Assembly (NCBI GenBank): GCA_903907865.1
Contig: CAIVPR010000181.1
Span: forward strand, 1 to 39,975
Reading direction: 5' to 3'
DNA: 39,975 bases
DNA from: an uncultured Acidobacteriia bacterium
GTDB lineage: Bacteria > Acidobacteriota > Terriglobia > Bryobacterales > Bryobacteraceae
The notes under the pieces: model-generated
The model's database searches: none
Told to the model about the DNA's origin: nothing
Seen by the model: the letters and a program-made list of their open reading frames with translations, nothing else
In this document: piece by piece, positions 32,880 to 39,975 of the stretch
Layout of the letters: every line of letters begins with the position of its first letter
How positions within the stretch are numbered: the stretch's first letter is position 1
Translations under genes and position numbers: made by a program

Positions 32880-34411
32880 CGGCCGCGGATGTTCCCATTG
32901 CTTACAACGCGGTTGACCTGTTGGAGCGGAACCTGCAGGCCAGTTCCGACAAAGTGGCGCTCCTCAGCCATTCCCGGTGCCTTACCTTCCACGAAGTGGC
33001 CAGTGAAGCGAACCAGGTTGGCAATGGACTGCTTGAACTGGGCGTGCGCTTTGGCGACTGTGTCGGTATTCTTGCGCCGGATAGCGCCGATTGGGTGACC
33101 TCCTTCTTTGGCGTCATCAAGATCGGCGCAGTCGCAGTCTGCTTGAGCACATTGCTGCGAACGGAGGAGTGCGCCTATATCGTCCGTGATAGTCGGATGG
33201 CTGTGTTGATTGTCGACCAAAGCTTACTGCCGATCATCGAGCTGCTTCGCCCCTTGCTTCAACGTGTTGTGGTAATTGGCGATTCGGAGCATCCTGCGGA
33301 TCTTGCATTTGCACAGTGGCTTGCCTTGCAATCCAAGCAACTGGACCGTGCGCCAACCCATAGGGACGATTTTTGTTCCCTGCATTATTCAAGCGGCACG
33401 ACGGGTCAGCCAAAGGGCATGTTTCACGCACACAAGGATTATGTTCTGGTTGCCCAGAACACTGGCGTCAATCTTTTTGGGCTCACTGAAGGGGACCGTA
33501 CCTTTTCCGTGGCAAAGCTGTTCTTCGTTTACGGGCTAGGTGGGAACTTGGTCCAGCCTTGGTATGTGGGCGCGAGCATCGTTCTTTATTCCGGCTCGCC
33601 CCGCCTGGCTGCAGACGTACTGCAGACAATAGAACAGTTTAAGCCAACTGTGCTTTTTAGTGTTCCCACCGCGTATTCCACCAAACTGGCGTTCCTCGAA
33701 GGCGCCAATCGTTATGATCTTAGTAGCCTCCGCATGTGCGTTTCGGCCGGAGAGACCTTGCCGGAGGCAGTCTGGCGGCACTGGCGGACGCGAACCGGCC
33801 TCGAGATCCTGGACACATTGGGATGCACGGAATCGTTTCACACGGTTATCGCCAACCGCCCCGACGATTTGTGCCCGGGTAGTAGCGGCAAACCGTCGCC
33901 GGGTTACGCGGCACGTGTCGTGGATGACGCCGGGCGGGACGTGCCGACGGGTGAGATCGGCAATCTGCTGATCAGAGGTGAGTCGACGGCTCTCTTTTAT
34001 CTGCATCAGTATGAGAAGAGCAGACAGACCTTTCAAGGCGAATGGCTCGCCACAGGCGATAAATATTACGTGGATGACGATGGCTTCTACTGGCATGCCG
34101 GGCGAAGCGATGACATGTTCAAGGTCGGCGGACTGTGGGTGTCGCCGGTTGAAGTGGAAGGCGTCCTCGCCTGTCACCCGGCGGTGCTGGAGTGCGCCGT
34201 CGTTGGCCTTCCGGATGCCCAGGAGATGGTCAGACCAAAGGCCTTCGTTCATCTCCGCGACGGCCAAACGCCCGGTCCTGCCCTGTTGCGAGACCTGCTC
34301 CGGCATTGTGGTGAGAAGCTGGCTCCCTACAAGTGCCCTAGATGGGTCGATTTTGTTCCGGAGTTGCCGAGAACGGTCACTGGGAAGATTCAACGGTACA
34401 AATTGCGCTGA
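32876..34411 (+). CDS. benzoate-CoA-ligase-like adenylate-forming enzyme
   Basis: A 511-residue ANL-superfamily enzyme. The phosphate loop YSSGTTGQPKG is at residues 171-181. Other family blocks are LGCTESFHTV (A5-type), LATGDKYYVDDDGFYWHAGR (A7/A8) and RTVTGKIQR with the catalytic Lys504. The closest recognisable family is benzoate/aryl-CoA ligases (MFHAHKDY and VGGLWVSPVEVEGVL are typical). In this operon it most likely activates an aromatic or similar acid and loads it on the adjacent carrier or CoA. Coupled to the halogenase by ATGA. Substrate cannot be fixed from the sequence. Confidence 0.88.
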   Translation: MTAADVPIAYNAVDLLERNLQASSDKVALLSHSRCLTFHEVASEANQVGNGLLELGVRFGDCVGILAPDSADWVTSFFGVIKIGAVAVCLSTLLRTEECAYIVRDSRMAVLIVDQSLLPIIELLRPLLQRVVVIGDSEHPADLAFAQWLALQSKQLDRAPTHRDDFCSLHYSSGTTGQPKGMFHAHKDYVLVAQNTGVNLFGLTEGDRTFSVAKLFFVYGLGGNLVQPWYVGASIVLYSGSPRLAADVLQTIEQFKPTVLFSVPTAYSTKLAFLEGANRYDLSSLRMCVSAGETLPEAVWRHWRTRTGLEILDTLGCTESFHTVIANRPDDLCPGSSGKPSPGYAARVVDDAGRDVPTGEIGNLLIRGESTALFYLHQYEKSRQTFQGEWLATGDKYYVDDDGFYWHAGRSDDMFKVGGLWVSPVEVEGVLACHPAVLECAVVGLPDAQEMVRPKAFVHLRDGQTPGPALLRDLLRHCGEKLAPYKCPRWVDFVPELPRTVTGKIQRYKLR

Positions 34412-34462
34412 AGAAAGGTAGCTGCCAAGGAGAGACGTCCTGGGCGCGTGGGGAAAACATAT

Positions 34463-35314
34463 ATGTCAGCATCGCAGGCCGCGCGGCCTTTTGCCGGGGC
34501 GGAGCACCGAATGCCGAGTTGTCTCGGCACACCGCGAGAACTCGAGATAGTGTTGAACGGACCGATTGGCCCACAGCGTTTACACGATGACACGGTTGTG
34601 GTCGACGAGGGCGGCTGGTATCGAACGATCACTCCATCGTCATCGTGGCCCGGGGCCAATGAGATTCTCTTCTCGAACTTGAATATGCGCGATCCAGAGG
34701 GAGAGATCGACGCGATCATTGGCGAGTACCATGGGTTGGGGCTTCCACTCACATGGTGTGTTTATCCTTGGACCCAACCGAGCGACCTTGGGAATCGGCT
34801 TCTGGCGCGCGGTGCGACGCAATCGGTTGTATTGGGAGTTCTCGGCAGCGCCTCGTTCCCGTTGGAACTAGTCCGTGGCGTGGAGGTGACGCGAGTCGAT
34901 CCCCGTTCCGAGGAAGAATATGAGTCCTATATCGGTCTGATGTCTGCGGGTTTCAACCTTCCCCCGGACGAGGTGGTCTTCAGACGACGCCGCTACCGCC
35001 AGTTGATCGACGGGCCAGACCCCTGCATGCACTTGCTTCTCGCTCGCTATAACCGAGAGGTTGCCGGCTGCTGCGCGATGGTCGTCAAGGAAGATTCCGC
35101 CCACATGACCGGTGTTTACGTTAAGCCGGAGTTTCAAGCCCGCGGTGTGTTCCCCTCACTTCGGGCAGCGGCCTTGAAGTACCTTCGCGGGATTGGCATC
35201 GATCTTGTCACGGGCCATGCGAATGAAAAGTCGGCCGTATGGGTGGAGCGGTTCGGGTCCAAGGTGATCTACTCATACAGGATCTATCAGCTTAGTCCGC
35301 CGTCGGTACCGTGA
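34463..35314 (+). CDS. GNAT-family N-acyltransferase
   Basis: A 283-residue protein. An N-terminal half of unclear fold (from MSASQAARPF through WCVYPWTQPSD) precedes a GNAT domain. Acyl-CoA-binding motif A is visible as TGVYVKPEFQARGVFPSLRA, followed by HANEKSAVWVERFGSKVIY (motif B). It may acylate an amine, with either CoA or the carrier as donor. ATG at 34463 is preferred because GGGGA stands 8 bases ahead; a GTG at 34448 is possible. It starts 51 bases after the ligase and ends the operon. Confidence 0.78.
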   Translation: MSASQAARPFAGAEHRMPSCLGTPRELEIVLNGPIGPQRLHDDTVVVDEGGWYRTITPSSSWPGANEILFSNLNMRDPEGEIDAIIGEYHGLGLPLTWCVYPWTQPSDLGNRLLARGATQSVVLGVLGSASFPLELVRGVEVTRVDPRSEEEYESYIGLMSAGFNLPPDEVVFRRRRYRQLIDGPDPCMHLLLARYNREVAGCCAMVVKEDSAHMTGVYVKPEFQARGVFPSLRAAALKYLRGIGIDLVTGHANEKSAVWVERFGSKVIYSYRIYQLSPPSVP

Positions 35315-35528
35315 CCGGGTAGCCCTGAGGCTGGCCGCTGTGATATCCCTCCCGGTTGCTGTTTCCAGAGCGTTGCATCCGTTGCACGCCAGCACGCAAT
35401 GGTTGTTGGCGATTGGACGTCGTGATACACCGTGAAGCCTCCAACGTCATAGGCCAAGTTCCTTTCCCTGACACCCACCCAACGGGAATACCCTCCTACG
35501 ATAAACTCTGAGAGACGGCCCAACCTCC

Positions 35529-36647
35529 ATGCAGAGAACCATCCCCCCCTTCCGCGCCGACCACGTCGGTAGCCTCCTCCGCAGTCCCGCCCTCCGCGCC
35601 GCCCGCGAACAGCGTGAGCGCAATGAAATCACGCCCGAACAACTGCGCGAACAGGAGGACGCCGGTATTCGGACCAACGTGGCGAAACAGGCCGAAATCG
35701 GCCTCCGCTCGGCCACGGACGGCGAATTCCGCCGCGCCATGTGGCACTTCGACTTCCTCGAACGCCTCGACGGTTGCGAAGGCTACACCTCCGCGCAAGG
35801 CATCGCGTTCAAAGGCATCACCACCAAGGCGCGGGGCGTGCGCGTGGTCGGCAAGCTCGGCTTCAGTGGCCATCCCATGCTCGATCATTTCAGCTTCCTG
35901 CGCGACACCGTCGCCGAAAGCGCCAACCCGTCGGTCACGCCCAAGATGACCATCCCGTCGCCCAGTGTCCTCCATTTCCGTGGCGGGCGCGCGGCCGTCA
36001 GCGAGGCCATCTATCCCGAAATGGGGGATTTCTACGCCGACCTCGGCAGCGCCTACAACGGTGCCGTTCACGCCTTCGCGGACCTCGGCTGCCGCTATCT
36101 ACAACTCGACGAGGTGAATCTGGCCTACCTCTGCGACGCCGAACAACGCCAAATCCTCAAGGACCGCGGCGACGACCCCGACAAGCTCCCGGGTATCTAC
36201 GCCGACCTGATCAACGCGGCCGTCGCGGGCCGTCCCTCCGACATGGTCATCACCATGCACCTCTGCCGCGGGAATTTCCGGTCCAGTTGGATCGCGCAGG
36301 GCGGCTATGAGCCTGTGGCGGAAATACTCTTCAACCAGATCAACGTCAACGGCTACTTCATGGAATTCGACACCGAGCGCGCAGGCGGCTTCGAGCCCTT
36401 GCGCTTTGTGCCGCCGGGGAAGACGGTGGTGCTCGGCCTTGTCACCTCGAAAACCGGCGACTTGGAATCGAAGGACGAACTCAAGCGCCGTATCGACGAC
36501 GCGGCAAAGTACATCCCGCTGGAACAACTCTGCCTCAGCCCGCAGTGCGGCTTCGCGAGCACCGAGGAGGGCAACATGCTCACCGAACAGCAGCAATGGG
36601 ACAAGCTGAGCCGCATCGTGGAGGTTGCGGACGAGGTTTGGGGTTGA
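35529..36647 (+). CDS. cobalamin-independent methionine synthase family protein (MetE-like)
   Basis: A 372-residue protein corresponding to the C-terminal catalytic half of MetE. The zinc ligands are all present: His244 and Cys246 in MHLCRGN, Glu279 in FMEFDTE, and Cys340 in SPQCGF. The N-terminus FRADHVGSLLR is the typical start of the short YxjG/YxjH-type members, which lack the N-terminal MetE barrel. It probably transfers methyl groups to a thiol such as homocysteine, but the donor is unknown. It lies outside the low-GC operon and has a high-GC composition. Confidence 0.87.
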   Translation: MQRTIPPFRADHVGSLLRSPALRAAREQRERNEITPEQLREQEDAGIRTNVAKQAEIGLRSATDGEFRRAMWHFDFLERLDGCEGYTSAQGIAFKGITTKARGVRVVGKLGFSGHPMLDHFSFLRDTVAESANPSVTPKMTIPSPSVLHFRGGRAAVSEAIYPEMGDFYADLGSAYNGAVHAFADLGCRYLQLDEVNLAYLCDAEQRQILKDRGDDPDKLPGIYADLINAAVAGRPSDMVITMHLCRGNFRSSWIAQGGYEPVAEILFNQINVNGYFMEFDTERAGGFEPLRFVPPGKTVVLGLVTSKTGDLESKDELKRRIDDAAKYIPLEQLCLSPQCGFASTEEGNMLTEQQQWDKLSRIVEVADEVWG

Positions 36648-36653
36648 GCACGG

Positions 36654-37295
36654 CAGGAACCCACTACCAGCTTTGGCAAGACCGGAATCCAAGTTAGCCG
36701 TATCGCGCAGGGAGGGGCGAGGATGGACCTCCATCCCGATATCCCGACCGCAGCCGCGCACGTCCGCACCATGTATGATCTCGGCGTGACCTACTCGATT
36801 GCGCCCGTGCCTATTGGGACGACCGTTCCGAGGAGGCGTACGGTATTGGGCTCGAAGGTGTCCGGAAGAATGTTTTCCTCACCACCAAGAGCATGAAGCG
36901 GATGGCAATAGAGGCAGGGCAGGATCTCCAAACCTCGCTCTGTCATGATGCCCTTGAACGCGGCGGACCACGCCTACCTGAGCTTCGAGGAGTCGACACT
37001 GCCCGTGGCGCGGGAACTCGGTGTCGGGGTGCAAGCGATCAAGATTTTTGGCAAGGGATGCTTGCTGCGTTCGCTGAACCCCAATGAGTGCCTCGCCTAC
37101 GCCTTGAACCTCCCCGGCGTGGACGTTGCGGTTTGCGGCGCCGGCACACAAGGGCAGATGGAGGACAACATCCGCACAGCGCGGAACCTGAAGTCATTGT
37201 CGGCGGAGCAGACGGCGGATGTCCGGAAGCGGTCGCTCACCGGATGGGGTGTCTACGGAGGCACAACGCTGGAATACTGGAAGCGGAGAATCTGA
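36654..37295 (+). pseudogene. aldo/keto reductase, frameshifted and internally deleted
   Basis: Three pieces of one aldo/keto reductase occur in order in different frames. FGKTGIQVSRIAQGGARMD to YDLGVTY is the N-terminus. After a frameshift near 36795 comes RAYWDDRSEEAYGIGLEGV and NVFLTTKSMKR to LQTSL. From about 36945, in a third frame, LMPLNAADHAYLSFEE through GCLLRSLNPNECLAYALNLP to the C-terminal [13 protein letters not shown]. The catalytic Tyr is lost as F/T-less RAYWDD context, and the central barrel strands (the H/DExR region) are missing. The remains lie 4 bases upstream of the cupin, so the pair was once an operon. Confidence 0.85.
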
Positions 37296-37299
37296 ACGC

Positions 37300-37698
37300 A
37301 TGGAAATCAAGAGAGTTGGAACGCAGCCTTCGGCAAAGGGGCCTTCGGACTGGTTTACGGGTACGGTGCGAATCGATCCGCTGTTCCACGCCCCCGATCC
37401 AGCGCTCGTGCAGGGGGCGAGCGTGACTTTCGAGCCCGGCGCACGGACGGCGTGGCACACGCACCCGCTTGGACAGACGCTGATCGTGACGGCTGGCTGC
37501 GGCTGGGCGCAGCGCGAGGGCGGGATGGTGGAGGAAATCCATCCGGGCGACGTGGTCTGGTTTTCGCCCGGCGAACGGCATTGGCACGGTGCCTCGCGGA
37601 CGACGGGCATGACGCATATCGCGATCCAGGAGCGGCTCGACGGCAAGGTTGTGGAGTGGCTGGAGCAGGTCAGCGACGAGGAGTACCGGCGGGATTAG
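37300..37698 (+). CDS. cupin (R)-hydroxynitrile lyase-like protein
   Basis: A 132-residue single-domain cupin. Metal ligands fit His53, His55, Gln59 and His94 (in WHTHPLGQT and GERHWHG). These, and the active-site residues Ala40, Val42, His96, His106 and Gln110, agree with my recollection of the manganese-dependent (R)-mandelonitrile lyase of Granulicella tundricola. The length and start (MEIKRVG) also match that acidobacterial family. The enzyme would add or release cyanide at aldehydes, though the physiological role is not settled. GGAGA stands before the ATG. It lies directly after the decayed reductase. Confidence 0.88.
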   Translation: MEIKRVGTQPSAKGPSDWFTGTVRIDPLFHAPDPALVQGASVTFEPGARTAWHTHPLGQTLIVTAGCGWAQREGGMVEEIHPGDVVWFSPGERHWHGASRTTGMTHIAIQERLDGKVVEWLEQVSDEEYRRD

Positions 37699-37730
37699 CC
37701 GTTCCTGGACTCGATTCGGCAGTCGGGCTC

Positions 37731-37773
37731 AAAAAAAGAAGGCCACTGCCCGCGCTCAAGGCGGGCAGTGGCC
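37731..37773 (-). terminator. strong intrinsic terminator after rplK
   Basis: GGCCACTGCCCGC/GCGGGCAGTGGCC (37741-37753 and 37761-37773) makes a 13-bp perfect stem with a 7-base loop. On the minus strand it is followed by TTCTTTTTTT, a good U-tract, so it ends the tuf-to-rplK unit. There is no comparable run on the plus-strand side. Confidence 0.92.
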
Positions 37774-37801
37774 GAATGAAAACGATGGCTGGATGGCCGG
37801 A

Positions 37802-38233
37802 CTACGCGATGACGTCGACGCCCATGGAGCGCGCGGTGCCCTTGACCGAACGGACCGCGGCTTCAACTTCGAAGCAGTTCAGGTCGGGCATCTTGATCTT
37901 GGCGATCTCTTCGACCTGAGCCTGGGTGATCTTGCCGACCTTGGCCTTGTGCGGTTCTGCCGAACCCTTGGCGAGCCCGACGGCGCGCTTGATCAGGACC
38001 GGAACCGGGGGGGTCTTCAGGATGAAGGTGAACGAGCGGTCGGAGAAGATCGTGATGACGACCGGGATGATCAGGCCTTCCTGTTCCTTGCCGGAGGTCT
38101 TGGCGTTGAACGCCTTGCAGAACTCCATGATGTTGACGCCCTGCGGGCCGAGCGCGGTGCCGACTGGGGGGGCGGGGGTCGCCTTGCCAGCGGGGATTTG
38201 CAGTTTTACGGAACCAGTGACTTTCTTCGCCAT
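37802..38233 (-). CDS. rplK: 50S ribosomal protein L11
   Basis: A 143-residue protein, full length. [20 protein letters not shown] and [19 protein letters not shown] make the N-terminal domain; the C-terminal rRNA-binding domain has [21 protein letters not shown]11 binds the GTPase-associated centre of 23S rRNA. It is the last gene of the secE-nusG-rplK unit, terminated by the hairpin 30 bases beyond its stop. The usual partner rplA, and rplJ-rplL-rpoBC, do not follow. Confidence 0.97.
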   Translation of the reverse strand: MAKKVTGSVKLQIPAGKATPAPPVGTALGPQGVNIMEFCKAFNAKTSGKEQEGLIIPVVITIFSDRSFTFILKTPPVPVLIKRAVGLAKGSAEPHKAKVGKITQAQVEEIAKIKMPDLNCFEVEAAVRSVKGTARSMGVDVIA

Positions 38234-38294
38234 ACGAAAACCAGACTCAATACCTTTCTTCTACGAATTTCTTTGGGGCCGCCGCACTGCCTGC

Positions 38295-38963
38295 CTAGGC
38301 GATCTTCTCGACCTGCAGGAAGTCCAGCTCCACGGGAGTCGCACGCCCGAAAATCGTGACCAGCACGCGGAGGGTGTTGCGCTCGGAATTGATTTCGTCC
38401 ACCTTGCCCTGGAAGTTGGAGAAGGGCCCGTCGATGATGCGGACGGGCTCGTTCTTCTCGAACGAGAGCTTCGGACGGGGCCTTTCGGCGGCCGTCGTTT
38501 GGCGGAACAACATCTTGTTGATTTCCTCTTCGGAGAGGGGAATCGGAACTTGGCCGCCGCCGACGAAACCGGTGACACGCGGGGTGTCCTTCACGCGGTG
38601 CCAAAGTTCGTCGTTGGTGGAGCCGTCGGCATTGCGCATCGCCATCTGGATGACGACGTAGCCGGGATAAAGCAGTCGGCGGCTGGTGACCTTCTTGCCG
38701 TTGCGGAGTTCGACTACTTCCTCTTCCGGGATCAGGATTTGTCCGATCTGGTCGCCGAAACCGAATGCGTCGGCACGGGTGCGAAGGGATTCGGCCACCT
38801 TGCGCTCAAAACCGGAATACGAGTGGATGATGTACCACTGCATATTGTCCTCGGGCTTGGGCGCATCGCCTGCTGCGTCCCCGAGTGCTGCAGCCTCTGC
38901 TTCGTCAGCAACGGTTCCGAGGGGTTCCTGGTCTTCGGGGGTAAGATTGTCGAGTTCCGTCAT
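38295..38963 (-). CDS. nusG: transcription termination/antitermination factor NusG
   Basis: A 222-residue protein. An acidic N-terminal extension of about 40 residues (rich in Glu/Asp/Ala/Pro) precedes the NGN domain ([20 protein letters not shown] ... [10 protein letters not shown]). The KOW domain follows near the end ([20 protein letters not shown]). NusG binds RNA polymerase and couples it to Rho or the ribosome. The start at 38963 has AGGA close upstream on the minus strand. It is 20 bases after secE. Confidence 0.96.
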   Translation of the reverse strand: MTELDNLTPEDQEPLGTVADEAEAAALGDAAGDAPKPEDNMQWYIIHSYSGFERKVAESLRTRADAFGFGDQIGQILIPEEEVVELRNGKKVTSRRLLYPGYVVIQMAMRNADGSTNDELWHRVKDTPRVTGFVGGGQVPIPLSEEEINKMLFRQTTAAERPRPKLSFEKNEPVRIIDGPFSNFQGKVDEINSERNTLRVLVTIFGRATPVELDFLQVEKIA

Positions 38964-38983
38964 GGATTCCTGCTTGGCGTCCC

Positions 38984-39214
38984 TTACTTGACCAGATACG
39001 TGTACGCGCGGGTGACAGTGTTCTCGATGATCTTGTCGAGGATTTGAAAGTACACGGCGAAGGCGAACACGCTGAGGATCACGACAAGGGTGGTCGATTC
39101 CACTTGGAGGCGGCTCGGCCACGTTACGCGCTTCATCTCGGAGCGGATGTCGATGAGGTATTCGCGGGTGCTCTCGACCCAGTTGGTTTTCTTGACTTCC
39201 AGTTCGGCCGCCAT
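38984..39214 (-). CDS. secE: preprotein translocase subunit SecE
   Basis: A 76-residue protein with the SecE core. ESTREYLIDIRSEMKRVTWPS is the conserved amphipathic helix and hinge, followed by one membrane helix (TTLVVILSVFAFAVYFQIL). It is the single-helix form usual outside enterobacteria, clamping SecY in the Sec channel. Located between tRNA-Trp and nusG, as in most bacteria. Confidence 0.95.
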   Translation of the reverse strand: MAAELEVKKTNWVESTREYLIDIRSEMKRVTWPSRLQVESTTLVVILSVFAFAVYFQILDKIIENTVTRAYTYLVK

Positions 39215-39316
39215 GTGTTGTGCTTCGCCTTTTCGTCGGACTAATACGGAACTTCAACAACCAAGTTGAGCAAGAGGCTCTCACTCTGGTTGAATACGGG
39301 ACTGTCTTCAGGGATT

Positions 39317-39391
39317 TGGCAGGGGCGGAGGGATTCGAACCCCCAAAAGCGGTTTTGGAGACCGCCGGTTTACCGTTGAGCCTACGCCCCT
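39317..39391 (-). tRNA. tRNA-Trp(CCA)
   Basis: On the minus strand the acceptor arm AGGGGCG pairs with CGCCCCT, followed by G and an encoded CCA. The anticodon loop is CTCCAAA, giving CCA. The T arm GGGGG-TTCGAAT-CCCTC is regular. Its place between rpmG and secE is the widespread bacterial order. Confidence 0.97.
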
Positions 39392-39463
39392 GTCCGGGGA
39401 GAGTCCTTGAACCAGTTTACACGATTCCAGCGGCGCGCGGGGATTGTGGTCGCACGCAGCCGG

Positions 39464-39489
39464 ATAGGACCCGCCGAGGCGGGTCCTAT
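39464..39489. repeat. perfect 12-bp inverted repeat between rpmG and tRNA-Trp
   Basis: ATAGGACCCGCC-GA-GGCGGGTCCTAT can fold into a very stable hairpin on either strand. Neither side carries a U-run, so it is not a standard intrinsic terminator. It could act as an RNA processing or stabilising element separating rpmG from the tRNA. Confidence 0.7.
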
Positions 39490-39504
39490 TACCCGAAACA
39501 GTCG

Positions 39505-39657
39505 CTACTTGGTTTCCCGATGCGCTTGGTGCTTGCGGCAGAACGGGCAGAACTTCTTCTTCTCAAGACGACCGGTGGTGGTCTTCTTGTTCTTCATGTT
39601 GGTGTAGTTCCGGTTCTTGCACTCTTGGCACTGGAACGTGATGATTTCTCTTGGCAT
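39505..39657 (-). CDS. rpmG: 50S ribosomal protein L33
   Basis: A 50-residue protein reading [20 protein letters not shown], with [20 protein letters not shown] later. Both CxxC pairs (CQEC, CPFC) are present, so this is the zinc-binding (C+) form. GGAGGTAAGG stands before the ATG on the minus strand. It lies between tuf and tRNA-Trp. Confidence 0.95.
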   Translation of the reverse strand: MPREIITFQCQECKNRNYTNMKNKKTTTGRLEKKKFCPFCRKHQAHRETK

Positions 39658-39745
39658 TTGACCTTACCTCCCGAACACGGGACCTTCCGAACGTGGTGAC
39701 AGCGTTGACGCAGCATCCAAAACGATGCCACCTTCCAAACAGCAG

Positions 39746-39780
39746 AGCCGCGACCGGCCTCTTTCGGGCCGGACGCGGCT
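39746..39780 (-). terminator. hairpin after tuf, possible terminator or attenuator
   Basis: AGCCGCG-A-CCGGCC and GGCCGG-A-CGCGGCT (39746-39759, 39767-39780) pair with one internal A-A mismatch. On the minus strand the downstream bases are CTGCTGTTTGG, a poor U-tract, so partial read-through into rpmG is likely. Confidence 0.5.
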
Positions 39781-39803
39781 GCCGTTGCAGCTACCGGAAA
39801 AAC

Positions 39804-39975
39804 CTACTTGATGATTTCGCTGACGGTACCGGCACCGACGGTGCGACCGCCTTCGCGGATGGCGAAGCGGAGGCCCTTGTCCATGGCGACCGGGGTGATC
39901 AGTTCCACAACCAGCTGGACGTTGTCGCCCGGCATGACCATTTCGGTCCCCTCGGGCAACTCGGCCACGCCGGTC
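39804..39975 (-). CDS. tuf: elongation factor Tu, C-terminal end (cut by window edge)
   Basis: The last 56 residues of EF-Tu are present and run off the right edge. [20 protein letters not shown], then [20 protein letters not shown] and VSEIIK before the stop match the invariant domain 3 of EF-Tu. It is the first recognisable gene of the minus-strand translation/secretion block. Confidence 0.96.
   Translation of the reverse strand, partial: TGVAELPEGTEMVMPGDNVQLVVELITPVAMDKGLRFAIREGGRTVGAGTVSEIIK

Noticed and set aside
35287-35523. A 78-codon minus-strand frame in the gap before the MetE-like gene.
   Set aside because: No start signal or known motif and composition like non-coding DNA; not supported as a gene.
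30360-35528. Possible att sites of an island at the tRNA-Leu 3' end.
   Set aside because: No copy of the tRNA 3' end was found on the right side of the operon; only a short C-rich resemblance inside the MetE-like coding sequence, which is probably chance.
39220-39699. A plus-strand frame of 159 codons over tRNA-Trp and rpmG.
   Set aside because: It is antisense to a perfect tRNA and to L33.

Overview
The window is GC-rich bacterial chromosome, most likely from an acidobacterium of the Solibacter/Bryobacter type. This is inferred from family content. There is a TIGR03435-family secreted protein, a BlaI regulator coupled to an M56 peptidase that carries carboxypeptidase-regulatory and TonB-C domains, a DUF6152 protein, futalosine-route menaquinone genes, and a cupin that matches the acidobacterial (R)-hydroxynitrile lyases residue for residue at its active site. 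No ribosomal RNA is present, so the placement rests on gene families only.

Layout. 1-620: the end of an IS3-family element lies against the truncated 5' part of a membrane-protein gene. 759-7319: scattered metabolic genes (TIGR03435 protein, cytochrome c, sugar-phosphate-isomerase-like protein, DUF418 membrane protein, Old Yellow Enzyme) and then the blaI-M56 pair with a clear operator/promoter. 7491-12081: smc and a PD-(D/E)XK transposase-type nuclease. 12205-17466: DUF6152, DinB, an enolase-superfamily enzyme, a HicBA-like toxin-antitoxin pair, an alpha/beta hydrolase, yajQ, larB and a DUF192 lipoprotein. 17489-22112: a ubiA-type prenyltransferase, mqnE and two esterases. 22184-29595: a chemotaxis receptor, a Ser/Thr kinase with its PP2C phosphatase, an APC permease, a small membrane ORF and an ammonium transporter. 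29643-30382: an EF-P-family gene with a YeiP/EfpL-type loop, and tRNA-Leu(CAA).

30784-35314 is the most distinctive part. Four same-strand, tightly packed genes encode a free-standing acyl carrier protein, a flavin-dependent halogenase, a benzoate-CoA-ligase-like adenylating enzyme and a GNAT acyltransferase. Base composition there is visibly lower in G+C than on either side. It reads as a compact, probably acquired, biosynthetic operon in which an acid is activated, loaded on the carrier, halogenated and transferred to an amine. The product cannot be deduced.

35529-37698 holds a MetE-like methyltransferase, a decayed aldo/keto reductase and the hydroxynitrile-lyase cupin. 37731-39975, on the minus strand, is the conserved block tuf-rpmG-tRNA-Trp-secE-nusG-rplK. 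It ends in a strong terminator directly after rplK, where rplA would normally follow.

A window-wide regulatory pattern also stands out. About ten genes that lack a Shine-Dalgarno sequence have a TANNNT (-10-like) hexamer ending only 6-9 bases before the start codon, which suggests frequent leaderless transcription.
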